A stretch of DNA of 64,000 bases from Alnus glutinosa (taxonomy: Eukaryota > Streptophyta > Magnoliopsida > Fagales > Betulaceae): the NCBI RefSeq assembly GCF_958979055.1, contig NC_084894.1, forward strand, positions 25,513,616 to 25,577,615. The letters run 5' to 3'. Below, one piece after another: positions 53,405-64,000 of the stretch. The notes under the pieces were generated by a model that was not told the DNA's origin, ran no database searches, and saw only the letters and a list, made by a program, of their open reading frames with translations. The position numbers and the translations under genes were made by a program. Position 1 is the first letter of the stretch; every line of letters starts with the position of its first letter.

Positions 53405-56400
53405 ATGGTGAATACTCGATCAGAAACCAACCGAGTGCCTCGGGATGACCGAAATGCCCGAGACGAAGGAAACTCCAACGATCCCCAATTCACTCTCCTG
53501 AATGAAAGAATGGAGCAGATGGCCAAAAGCATCGAGGATTTGGCCACTATGAATGCTGTCCTCTAGGCCCGGGTTCCAGAACTTCACCGAACTATTACTG
53601 ACCCAGGAAATCGAGAGGAAGGCAGCCGGGTCGAAGGAACAGAGGAGCCGAACAAAGAAGAAGAAGTCCCAGGAAATCCACCACCTGTTCAACCCGAGGC
53701 AGCAAGGGCGGTACAAGGCATGATTGCCCGGTTGGAGCAAAGATGCAATGTTCTAACCGCAGCTATCCAACGGAACGATAAGGGAAAAGCTTCCCTGGTG
53801 GAAAACCTTTTACAGAAGACCACCTCCCCATTCACCGAGGAGGTGGCAAATATTTGCCTTCCTGAGAAGTTCAAAGTCCCAGAGATCCCGTTTTATACGG
53901 GACTTGAAGATCCTGTGGAGCACCTAGATAATTTCAGGGCCCACATGGATCTCCATCGAACACCCGAGATGGTTGCCTGCCGAGCCTTTCCTTTGACCCT
54001 CTCGGGCAATGCCCGTGACTGGTTCAGGAGCCTCCCGCCAAATTCCATTCGTCATTTCGAGGACCTCGGCAGGATGTTCCTGACGCAGTTCATGGCCGGC
54101 AGGGTCAGAAGAAAGCCGTCGGGATCCTTAATGTCATTGCACCAAGGACCCGAGGAATCCCTCAGAGATTTCTTTATGAGGTTCAACAAGGCTAGACTTG
54201 AAGCTGAGGCAGCAACAGATGATTTCATCTACGGAGCTCTCTTTCAGGGAATCCGAAAAGACGGAGCACTAATGGCTGATATAGCCAGGAAGCCCCCTCA
54301 GAATTTAGATGGCTTTATGAGTAAAGCTGAGAAGTACATTAACCAGGAAGAGACACTCCGAGCTCTGTTGGGACCCGAGACTACTCGCCCATCCACTTCC
54401 GGGAACCCAAAAAAGAAGAATCCTCGGAAGGAAGAACGGAAGCGGGTTCCGGAAGAAGAGGCCAGGCCGAAGCGGGATCAGGAGTCCCTAAGGGGTCACA
54501 ACTGGACACCCCTCAATGCACCCATTATGGATGTTCTCCTGGAAATAAAGCGAGATCCGACATACCGGAAGCCCAAACCGGTGCTTGCAAATCCGCATTC
54601 ACGATACGCCGACCAGTACTGTGTGTTTCATGACACCACCGGGCATCGTACGGAAGCCTGCATATCCTTGAGACTTCTGATTGAACGTTTCATAGAAAAC
54701 GGAAAACTTGTCCGTTTCCTCGCAGATCAGAGAATTCAGCAGAATCCGGAGCACGGCAACCGCCACCATCAGAATCGGCTCCATTAGGATCAAAACAATC
54801 CCCGGGATGATCGGGGAAGAAATCAAGAAAGAGGAAGGGAACAAGAACGCAGGCCGGATCCTCGGGCTGCACGAGATAGAAGTAGGAGCCGAGCCAGACC
54901 CGAACGGCAGGAGAACCTTCTGGAAATACAGACGATTTCGGGGGGTTTCGGAGGAGGCGGAGAATCTAGCTCGGCGCGGAAGGCATACGCAAGACAGTTA
55001 CGGGATTTCGAGGTATACTCGGTGCAGAAACCTCCAAAGTCCCAAAAACGAGACGCACAAGTGATCGGGTTCTCGGACGATGATTATGCAGGGGTATCAC
55101 TCCCGCATACCGACGCTCTGGTACTGAGTCTGGCCATAGCCAACCACAAAATACACCGCGTCTTGGTTGACACAGGAAGCTCGGCTGACATCCTTTACAG
55201 GTCAGCCTTCGAGCGGATGAAGATCGATCGAAGTAAGGTGATCCCGGCGAGATATTCGCTTGTGGGATTTGCAGGAGAGAAAGTGCTCCCACTCGGGTCC
55301 ATTGAGCTTCCGGTCACAGCAGGAATGTACCCGAGGCAGAGGACGGTGATGGTTCGGTTCTTAATAATCGACCGACCATCGGCCTACAACGCCATCCTCG
55401 GGAGAACAGCTCTCAACGAATTTAGGGCTGTGACCTCAACTCCTCACCTGAGCATGAAGTTCCCCACCGAAGAAGGCGTCGGTGTCGAAAAAGGAGACCA
55501 GAGGATGGCCCGAGAATGTTACAATACAAGTTTGAAGAAGCTCCCGGAAGCCGCGAGACTGGGAGAGAAGAAAAAAGATGAAGAAAAATAGCAATCACCG
55601 TTGGGGGAGCCGGTCGAGGAACTGGAAGAATTCGAGCTCGGTGACTCGAAGAAGAAAGTCCGTGTCGGCGCGCAGCTTCCCCTTGAAATGAAGGAAGCCC
55701 TGGTTGCATTCCTCAGAAAAAACAAAGATGTATTCGCATGGAGCCACGAGGACATGCCGGGAATACCCCCATCCGTAATAACCCACAAGCTAATGGTGGA
55801 TCCAAGCTATCGACAGGTTAAACAACGAAGAAGGACTTTCGCACCGGAATGAAACCAGGCCATTGCCGAGGAAGTACACAAACTATTGCGGGCTGGGTTT
55901 ATCCGAGAAGTAGACTACCCAGTGTGGTTGGCCAATGTGGTTTTAGTCAAGAAAGCCACCGGGAAGTGGAGAATGTGTGTTGACTTCACCGATCTCAACA
56001 AAGCGTGTCCCAAGGATAGTTTTCCATTACCTCGGATCGATCTTCTTGTAGACTCTACATCCGGTCATGAACTTTTAACATTCATGGATGCCTTCTCAGG
56101 GTACAACCAAATCCACATGGATGAAGCCGACCAAGAAAAAACGTCGTTCATTACCGACCGAGGTCTCTACTGTTACAAAATGATGCCGTTCGGTCTAAAG
56201 AACGCCGGGGCTACATACCAGAGGCTCGTCAATAAAATGTTCCGAAATCAAATCGGACGAAACGTGGAAGTCTATGTTGACGACATGCTTGTGAAGAGCA
56301 CACAAGCTGCCGGCCATATAGCCGACCTGGGGGAAACTTTCAAAACACTAAGGAGTCATAAGATGAAGCTGAACCCGGCCAAATGTGCTTTCGGCGTATC

Positions 56401-58824
56401 CTCAGGAAAATTCTTAGGATTCATGGTTTCACAAAGAGGAATCGAGGCGAATCCCGAGAAGGTGAGTGCTGTCCTCAGCATGCAACCTCCCCGGACCACC
56501 AAGCAACTGCAACAGTTGACCGGGAGAATAGCAGCCCTTAACCGGTTCATCTCCCGATCCACCGACAAATGTCTCCCATTCTTCAAGATTTTGAGAAAAG
56601 CCTTCGTGTGGAGCAGTGAGTGCGAGGAAGCCTTCAAGAAGTTAAAAGAATATCTGACCAACCCGCCGCTGTTGAGCAGCCCCGAGGAAGGAGAAATCTT
56701 GTATCTTTATCTCGCAGTATCACCCTCGGCAGTCAGTTCAGCTTTGGTCCGAGAAGACTCAGGCATTCAGAAACCGGTTTATTTCACTAGTAAAGCCCTC
56801 CATGGAGCCGAGGAGAGGTACCCTCGGATTGAAAAATTGGCCTTCGCCTTAATAATCTCGGCCCGGAGATTGAGGCCATATTTCCAGGCACACGCTATAC
56901 GAGTGTTAACCGAGCATCCGCTGAAGAAGATATTACAAAAACCGGATCTATCCGGGAGGTTGGTAAATTGGTCGGTAGAACTGGGGCAGTTTGACATAGA
57001 GTTCCACCCTCGTACTTCTATCAAGGGTCAGGCGCTAGCCGACTTCCTGCTAGAATTTAGCAATACGCCCGAAAGCGAAGAGCTGCCCGAGAAGGAAACA
57101 TGGGTAGCATATGTAGATGGTTCTTCGGCCGACCAGAAGAGCGGAGTCGGTGTCACTTTAGCAAGCCCGGATGGAGAAACTTTTCAATATACGATCAAAC
57201 TGGATTTTATGACACCAATAATGAAGCCGAGTATGAAGCACTTTTGTCCGGGCTTTCAATAGCTCGGGAAATGGGAGCAAGGAATGTGGAGATCAGAAGC
57301 GACTCTCAGTTGGTAGTCAGCCATGTGCAGGGATCGGCCGAGGCACAAGGTGAAAAGATGATTCAATATCTCGATAAGGTACGCAAATGCCAATCTAACT
57401 TCCACAGAACCGCCGTAACCAAAGTTCCTCGGGAAGAGAACGCCCGAGCCGATGCTCTTTCCAAAATGGGTTCCGGCACCGGGCCTGTCGTCAGAACGTC
57501 CACACGGGGGGTGGTGATACAGACCAAGCCTTCAATCCTTCCACAACTCGACATGATGGAAATTGAAGAAGAATCAGACGAACCCGAATGGGCTACTGAT
57601 GTAATTCAGTACCTCCGCGACGGTTCCCTACCCGAGGAAAAGCTGCAAGCTCGGAAGGTAAAAATACATTCAGCCCGGTACGTGCTTATCGGAGGGGTGC
57701 TCTATCGAAGAGGATATACTGAGCCACTCTTGAAATGTCTTAAAAGTTCCGAGGCGGAATACATATTAAAGGAGATACACGAAGGAGTCTGCGGGAACCA
57801 CTCTGGCTCTCGGATGTTGGCTCACAAAGCGATGAGAGCCGGATACTACTGGCCAACAATGGGCAAGGATTCAGTCGAAATCGTTCGAAAGTGCGACAAA
57901 TGTCAGAGGTTCGCCCGGGTGATGAAGCAACCCCCTGAAAAACTAAGCCCAATCACCTCGCCGTGGCCATTCGCAAAATGGGGGGTCGACATAGTCGGGC
58001 CTATGCCTCCGGGAAAAGGTGGCCGGAAATTCCTTCTTGTCGCGGTAGACTACTTCACCAAGTGGGCCGAAGCCGAGGCACACGCCACTATCACTACCGC
58101 AAACGTAGTAAAATTTCTCTGGAATTCAATCATATGTCGATTCGGCATCCCACACGCTTTTGTTACCGACAACGGAAAACAGTTTGACTGTGGACCGTTT
58201 CGAAAATGGTGCGCCGAACTCCATATCAGAAATTATTACTCAACCCCGATATATCCATCGGCGAACGGACAAGTAGAAGCTACGAACAAGACTCTTCTCA
58301 GAACACTAAAGAAGAAGCTCGGTAAAAAGAAAGGAGCTTGGGCAGAATATGTACCCGAGGTACTTTGGGCCTACCGCACCACGACACGCACTCCCACAGG
58401 GGCTACTCCTTTCTCTTTAACTTACGGCTCAGAGGCAATCATCCCCGCCGAAGTCGGATCACCCAGCTTCCGAGTATCACACTATAATCCGGGACTCAAC
58501 GACGAGGGAATCAAGCTCAATCTGGATTTACTACAAGAAAGAAGAGATGAAGCGCAGATAACATGGGCCGCGTACCAAGACCGAGCTGCCCGTTACTTCG
58601 ACAAAAAAGTCCGCCCACGAAAGTTCCAACTCGGAGACTGGGTTCTGAGAAAGGTAAGCCCCATCACCAAAGATCCAATCGAGGGAAAGCTCGGAGCAAA
58701 ATGGGAAGGCCCATATAGAGTTATACGATGCCACGACAAAGGGGCATACCATTTGATCGATACGACCGGCAAAGAATTACCAAGAGCCTGGAACGCCGAG
58801 CATCTGAAGAAATATTTTATGTGA
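53405..58824 (+). pseudogene. gag-pro-pol polyprotein, interrupted
   Basis: One reading frame runs from ATG 53405 through gag (capsid-type motif LSGNARDWFRSLPPNSI; zinc-binding YCVFHDTTGHRTEAC near 54620), protease (VLVDTGSSADIL near 55160), reverse transcriptase (DFTDLNKACPKDSFPLPRID; YVDD at 56273-56284) and RNase H into the archaeal-type RNase H (AYVDGSSADQKSGVGV). It is broken by TAG at 53564, TAG at 54785, TAG at 55589 and TGA at 55850. A one-base deletion in a T-run near 57207 shifts the rest (NNEAEYEALLSGL, SDSQLVVSHVQG, integrase) to another frame ending at 58824. The integrase has its Cys pair (KCDKCQRF) and DDE residues (GVDIVGPMP, FVTDNGKQF, NGQVEATNK). Confidence 0.95.
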
Positions 58825-58912
58825 ATTGCTTATCTTGTGCTTACTATTGTTATCAAGCTGGCACCGACAATGTATATTTATTCTCAATTCAATTCGAAGC
58901 ATGGAATCTCAG

Positions 58913-59300
58913 TTCAAATCAAACCAGTCCAGATCAAATCAAAGCGTCGCTCCCTCGGTTTGAAATACAATCGACCTGGAGCACACACCGGTCATTCCTC
59001 AATATTGACTAAAGTCATTAAGGAATGTCTCGGTTCAAATCAAACCAGACCAGATCAAATCAAAGCGTCGCTCCCTCGGTTTGAAATACAACCGACCCGG
59101 AGCACGCACCGGTCATTCCTCAATATTGACTAAAGTCATTAAGGAATGTCTCGGTTCAAATCAAACCAGACCAGATCAAATCAAAGCGTCGCTCCCTCGG
59201 TTTGAAATACAACCGACCCGGAGCACGCACCGGTCATTCCTCAATATTGACTAAAGTCATTAAGGAATGTCTCGGTTCAAATCAAACCAGAGCAAATCAA
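58913..59300 (+). repeat. 121-bp tandem repeats between pol and the antisense gene
   Basis: Units start at 58913, 59034 and 59155, with a partial fourth at 59276. Each includes TTCAAATCAAACCAG, AAAGCGTCGCTCCCTCGG, CACCGGTCATTCCTCAATA and AAAGTCATTAAGGAATGTC. Copies 2 and 3 are almost identical; copy 1 has several differences. They sit between the 3' ends of two convergent genes. Confidence 0.93.
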
Positions 59301-59447
59301 ATGCAACTCGGTAGAGTAAGCAAAACAAAAGTTTATATGAACACATCAAAATATCAAAGTAAAGAAATTAATTCTATATCATAAACCAACCGGGTTACAT
59401 TAGTTTTCATTCCAAAGTACAACCGGCCTAAAAGAAGAAAAAATATA

Positions 59448-62236
59448 TTACATAAGTGGGCTCCCTGTCGAGTCCCCAGCATCGCCAGCCCCAAGTTCCT
59501 CGGTTTCTTCCCTACCAGGAGTGCATTCCGAGACAGAGGGTCCCGAGGTTAAGTCATCTCGATAAGGATTGGGAGCATCATCGGTCCAGTCCTCCACATC
59601 CGGGAAAAATTCCACTCCCAGAGTCTGTAGCTCCCTGGTTGCTGTCTCGGGTAATTCAAGGAACTCAGGAGTCACAGTCTCGGGATCAACCTTGAATACT
59701 TCCGGGTGAAGAAGCATGGTCCTTAATCTCTCAAAACCCCAGTTGGATCCTCGGCCCCAGCTAAGACCTCGAAGCCAAGGAACAAGGGCGAGTTGCTTCT
59801 TGAAACGCCGGGACTTGGCCTTATAATGATGGCCCTTCTTCCGAAGTCTCTTACACCGAGCATGAATCTCTTTCTGTTTCTCGGACAGAGAGTGCTTACC
59901 GGCCACCAGCGAGTCCTTCTCTCGCTCCAAGTCGGTCACCCGAGAAGATAGCGCCGTTTTGGCTTCGTTAGCCTCGGTCAGATTGCTCAATACTCTATCA
60001 AGAGTTTTCTCGCTTTCAAGTGCTTGAGCACGAGATGTATCCGCCAGCTTCCGGGCCTGAGCCAGATCCATGTCCCGAGCCTTTATTGTCTGATCTTTGG
60101 TCTCGATATCCTGCTTCAAGGTCTCTATCTCAGACTCCAAATCCTCGGTTCGGGACATCTCGAATTCTAGCTCTTGAACCCGGGACTGAAGTTCGGCTAC
60201 CTTGGCCTCTAGAGCAGCCCGGCCCTCAGTACTACCCCGGTGGTCTCGCCACAATGCAACCGACCTCATAACGCACTAAAATAATAAAAATATGGGAGTT
60301 AAAAAAAAAAAAAAAAAAGGCGCAAAGTATGGGAAGATATGTTCAAAATCACAGGGCTAACCTGCAATTGGTTATGAAGCATCGCCTCTGCAAGTTCTCC
60401 AGGTAACACGGTCCCGGACGTCGAAAAGGACCCTTCCGGGATTAAGCCCATTAAAGTCTCTAAGGGGCAGGCCAGTAGGCCTTCCTTCAGAGAACCGATT
60501 AATGCTCCCTGACGGGAAGTCTCAGCTTCCATAAATCCCGGAGAAGGATTTCGAGTCTCCGGTTGGTCCTCACAAGTCTCGGGTCCAGAGGACTCCGCAA
60601 CTTCAACCCGATCCAAACACTGTCCAGGCGGCACGGACGAGTTTATCTCCCTGGTCTCCAGATGACCCTCCGATTCCACCGCCACATGATCCCCAAATTC
60701 CGGTCCATCCGGGGGCTGTAAAAATGTTTCATGCTTCGCCTGTAAGTGATCCTCGGAGGCTAGACCAGCATCAGATTCCAAGCGAGTTTCTATCCTCTCA
60801 GCCGGAGACCGATCCAAAGTCTCGGATTCTTCAATCGGTTCTTCCCGGGTAGCTGGCAAAGTGGGCAATACAAAACGCGGCCGACCAAAAAGAAGCTCGG
60901 CTTCAGTGGACCGCGTAAGCGCATATTGTAAAGGATCCGAGGCAAATCGGGTCCTCTTCGTCGACTCGGATGCCACTTCTTTCCCTTTGCGTTTAGATGC
61001 ATTCCGAACCTCAGAAGCATCTTGCTCCAACTCCTCAGGATCGTCCCCGATTTCTACTATATCGAGCGCATGAGCAACCACTGTCTCCTTACCAGACGCT
61101 TCCTCTGGATTTTCAACTTCAACAGTATTAATAACGGCTGATGAAGAGGTAGCCGGGATCATAGTCTCAGGAGCTCTAGTCAAGTCACTCCCGAGATCGG
61201 TAGCAGGAGCAGAGAAATTTGGGGTAGGGCCATCCCGAGGTACAATCGCCGTCCTCGGAACTTGGGTCGCCTTACTTACAGCCCTCGGAGGGAGGGTCGC
61301 CCTGCCAGTCTTCTTTTGTTTGACGACCCTCTTAGTCCCTGGAGCCGCCTTCAATGCCTTCGGTTGTGGAGTGCCGGCCGCTCCACCCTCGGATCTCTTC
61401 GGCTTTTGTTTTCCTTTCCGATCATACCAAACCTTCTCGGTAGGGATCTGATACCCAAGAACCTTCCGCATATTTTCGTCGGTGACTATGTTGTCATAGT
61501 CTATCTTCACATCGTTCCCCGGAGTCTGAGAGAACAACAGCATTGCGGCCACCCTTCTCTTACCGGTTGCATTCAAGACAGGAGCTTCCCGTAGGTCAAC
61601 CTGGATAGGGTTCCAGACTCTTGATACTCTTTGATCAGACGGTAAGGGCACTACCGACTCCCAATCTCCTGAGACTCGGAAAAAGTCTGACCTCCAACCT
61701 CGGTTGTTGGAATAACTTTGAGAAAGGTATATAAAGATAGGGTTGTTCCTAACAGTAAACTCAACAACACCCTCCCTTTTATATGCCGCCCGGTAGATGT
61801 TGAAGAACTCCGGAATTGTCATCCGAGCCCCCAGCACTGTTCGCCACAGAATGAAAGAGGCGAAGAGATATCTCCACGCGTTCGGTGTAAGCTGGCTCGG
61901 GGATACCCCAAGAAATAGTACCAATTCCCGGGCGATGTCCGGTAAAGGAAATCGCAGCCCCGCTAAAAGCATTTTCTCGTAAATAACGAGATCGCCCCCA
62001 CGAATCTCCCGGGTAACAGGATTTTGGAAATGTAACAGAACCGAGGGGGGAATATCATAATTGTTCCGGAGGCGAAATTCATCCCCGGTACCAACCTTTG
62101 AGACTCCTCGGCGGTCGAGAGGCACGAGGGGCATCTGACGTTCCCCTTGCTCGGGCACCACCTCGTCCTCGGATAGTAATTCCTCTTCCTCAGACTCCGA
62201 GACGACCACTGCTGGGAGTTCCCTTGCTTCAGACAT
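59448..62236 (-). CDS. Antisense ORF protein of the Tat element (spliced)
   Basis: On the minus strand, exon 1 is 60362-62236 (625 codons from ATG at 62236) and exon 2 is 59448-60275 (275 codons plus stop). They join across an 86-bp intron with donor CAG/GTTAGC, a long pyrimidine tract and acceptor TTATTTTAG. The product is 900 aa with no internal stop. The N-terminal third (RLRNNYDIPPSVLLHFQNP, FPLPDIARELVLFLGVSPSQ, YLFASFILWR) resembles the Pfam family called putative gypsy-type transposon protein (PF04195). The middle is acidic and Ser/Pro-rich. Exon 2 encodes a long coiled coil (about residues 640-780) followed by a basic stretch. Tat elements commonly carry such an antisense ORF of unknown role. 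Intact coding here contrasts with the broken gag-pol. Confidence 0.85.
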
Positions 62237-62353
62237 GGTGCAGAAAGACAAGTTTAGGATGAACTTCCAAGATAGAAATACGAGTTCAAAGGAAAGGAGG
62301 AAGAAAAGTTCAAAACAAGAATGAGAGATACTGAGAGATGCATATGGGAAGGG

Positions 62354-62361
62354 TATTTATA
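62354..62361 (-). promoter_or_regulatory. TATA box for the antisense gene
   Basis: The plus strand reads TATTTATA, that is TATAAATA on the minus strand, about 120 bp upstream of the antisense start codon at 62236. Position and match fit a core promoter separate from the LTR. Confidence 0.55.
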
Positions 62362-62979
62362 CTCCAGTGCAACCGGGATTAGCCGGTCATGAACAACCGG
62401 GAGTCAGAGAGACATAAGTGAGTCTCATCCCTCCAAACCGGCAGTCGAACCGTCGCCGGTCACACATCTGACAACCACAGTGCCCCTCGAAAGGCGAACC
62501 GACGTCAAATCACATTTATGTGCTGCTGACACACGTCGACAGGACTACAGCTTGACCGGTTGCAGTCCACCGGAAGACGAACGGTCTCGTCCAAGTTACT
62601 TCTTCCAAAAACTGGAAGCCCAAAAGCCCCGGTGGTCTGTGTCCAGTGAGACAAGACACGCCTCGAAAAATGAACCGGCGTCCAGTCGTATTTGACACGT
62701 GGCTCACGGATTTCAAGGAAATTCAAAAGTTTGAAAATTTGGATTTACGAGGTGAAAGGAAAAAGCAGGAATTCCGTAAAAAGAAAATGGCGTACGAAGG
62801 TTCTCGGGCGGATAAGGTATGGACAAGTCAAAGCAACCGACAAAACAATACTTCCAAGATGGATACGGAGAAGGGTCATTAATCGCTCTCGGTATTATAC
62901 GCCCGACCCAAAACTCAAGATACATCACAGTAAAGATCGATCAATTATTCCTAAATTCTCTCAAGTATAAAATTTACCT

Positions 62980-62998
62980 AAGAGAATTGGGGGGTAAC
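62980..62998 (+). promoter_or_regulatory. Polypurine tract
   Basis: AAGAGAATTGGGGGGTAAC immediately precedes the 3' LTR. It is purine-rich and at the expected place for plus-strand priming, though interrupted by pyrimidines. Confidence 0.6.
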
Positions 62999-63631
62999 TG
63001 TTGGGACAAATATAGATCTTCTCGGGAGTTGGGCCCAATCCGGGATGTGGGCCCTCTCTGATCCACCCGACCGGGCCCAAATATTGGAAAAAGCATAATT
63101 TACCCGGGCCCATTGAAGCTCCTTAGGCCCAAGTCTGTTGCAACAGGCCTGAGTTGGCGATCCAAATGCTAGTTGGTATCCGCATCTGCAAGCGTCTCGG
63201 CAGTACCCGGAATCTAAGGGACACGACGCACGTCATGGAAGTCATGCGTCTCGGCAGTACCCGGAACCTAAGGGACACGATGCATGTCGTGGGACCCCAT
63301 GATACCACCGAGATCTACGGAATCTAGAAGAGTTGTTTACATGGAGCCACGTCTCCTCCAACCGCCTCGTGCACAAATTGTGAAGCTAATGGAACTGCTC
63401 CATAACCTCTATAAATACAAGAACTGCTTCAGATGCTAAGGTACAGGCTAATCAGTCTCTTTGGCATTATTTTGCGCATTTATTCTCAGAACCATACACT
63501 TACTTAAGCATCGGAGCGGGGTTGTCGGAACCCCATGACGCAGCTTTACTTTTCAGGTGAACCAGACACAACCGGGAGCAACTTAGTCCAAAATCTGACC
63601 GACACGTCACCTTCCGGAAACTGTCGCAACA
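62999..63631 (+). repeat. 3' LTR, 633 bp
   Basis: Same length as the 5' LTR, with about nine substitutions by eye (for example CTCGGG for CTCAGG near the start and CCCCATGACG for CCCCCCGACG). It ends CTGTCGCAACA. Confidence 0.95.
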
Positions 63632-64000
63632 AACTCATCCTGCAATTTGCCATCCTGGGAGATCAGATGTTGTGGCAAAAAGATGCAAAAGCAAATCTCA
63701 AGCTACAGGCTACGAAAAATGTAAATAAAATATGAAACTAAAACCCTTCTTGCTTTACCCCTTCTTTAACATGAAAATAAAACACTAGAGACGCTAATAT
63801 GATTGCCAAATTACTAAATCGATCACATTCACGACACTATCTGAGGAAGCAATCATTTAGTAATAAAAAATTATTGATGTGATATAAAGTTAGAATGTTT
63901 TGAAGTTGATTGCTTTTAAGAAAAGTGAAGAGGGAGAGAAAGATTTTTCTCTCACTTGCCAAACAAGGAACAATCTTTACCAAACACCTAGTATGTGGTT
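63632..64000 (-). pseudogene. Broken thioesterase duplicate, continuation into intron 2
   Basis: After the second AACTC, the sequence resumes the match to the intact gene (GATGAGTT on the minus strand, preceded by AAATTGCAG) and continues into intron-2-like DNA equivalent to about 47869-48350. It includes an insertion of about 40 bp relative to the intact copy, and a segment near 63850-63950 that resembles the reverse complement of 48370-48480. The window ends before any exon-2 equivalent. Confidence 0.8.

Larger units (their letters stand above)
52719..63631 (+). mobile_element. Complete Ty3/gypsy retrotransposon, Tat lineage
   Basis: The element is 10,913 bp with two 633-bp LTRs, AACTC target duplication, a primer-binding site, gag-pro-RT-RNH-aRNH-IN on the plus strand and an antisense gene before the 3' LTR. 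A second, archaeal-type RNase H after the RT/RNH block and an antisense extra ORF are Tat-lineage (Retand-like) traits. Gag-pol carries four stops and one frameshift, so this copy is not autonomous. I count nine differences between the LTRs by eye (about 1.4%), so insertion was recent. It is inserted in exon 3 of the duplicated thioesterase. Confidence 0.95.

Noticed and set aside
55422-55788. Minus-strand ORFs of 60-100 aa opposite pol
   Set aside because: No domain, no upstream signals; reverse-strand shadows of the protease/RT coding region.
59456-60271. Plus-strand ORFs opposite the antisense coiled-coil exon
   Set aside because: They are short, overlap the long minus-strand frame, and have no recognisable domain; shadows of the antisense gene.

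Overview
The window is nuclear DNA from a flowering plant, most likely a woody rosid eudicot. Genes are intron-rich with GT..AG introns, the protein families are plant-specific (cytosolic starch phosphorylase, PHT4 chloroplast anion transporter, FAR1-related factor, CRCK receptor-like cytoplasmic kinase), intergenic DNA is AT-rich and crowded with small TIR elements, and a Tat-lineage Ty3/gypsy retrotransposon is present. Repeats with a palindromic GGTGG..CCACC core made me think of Fagales, but this is only an impression. No CRISPR array, rRNA gene or convincing tRNA gene was seen.

Layout. 1-3.04 kb: three TIR/MITE-type elements. 3.25-7.88 kb (+): a CCCH zinc-finger/RRM protein of the MAC5/RBM22 family. 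10.7-15.85 kb (+): SR45a-like splicing regulator, whose second intron holds an antisense processed pseudogene of the ER chaperone BiP with a 13-bp target-site duplication. 18.89-26.83 kb (-): complete 15-exon cytosolic alpha-glucan phosphorylase (PHS2-like, 844 aa). 30.16-34.63 kb (-): CRCK3-like kinase with a probable 196-bp solo LTR in an intron. 37.02-41.27 kb (-): plastid PHT4-type anion transporter. 42.5-44.98 kb (+): FAR1-related (FRS) protein derived from a MULE transposase. 45.6 kb: gene fragment. 47.73-50.12 kb (-): small hotdog-fold acyl-CoA thioesterase. 52.3-64.0 kb: a broken second copy of the thioesterase 3' region, split by a complete 10.9-kb retrotransposon (52,719-63,631; two 633-bp LTRs; 5-bp TSD).

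How the genes fit together. There is no operon logic in a plant locus, but gene order looks ancestral. MAC5A and SR45a are neighbours in Arabidopsis (At1g07360/At1g07350). PHS2 and PHT4;3 are neighbours (At3g46970/At3g46980). A MAC5 paralogue lies beside a thioesterase gene (At2g29580/At2g29590). These pairings are recalled, not searched. MAC5 and SR45a both act in pre-mRNA splicing.

Most unusual features: (1) the retrotransposon has gag-pol broken by four in-frame stops and one frameshift, yet an uninterrupted spliced antisense gene of about 900 codons with its own TATA box, convergent with pol and separated from it by 121-bp tandem repeats; (2) the BiP retrocopy nested antisense in a splicing-factor gene; (3) serial local duplication and disruption of the thioesterase locus; (4) two TIR elements carrying GC-rich CCGG-motif cores. 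Exon boundaries were assigned by hand from splice sites, reading phase and remembered family sequence; no alignment was run.
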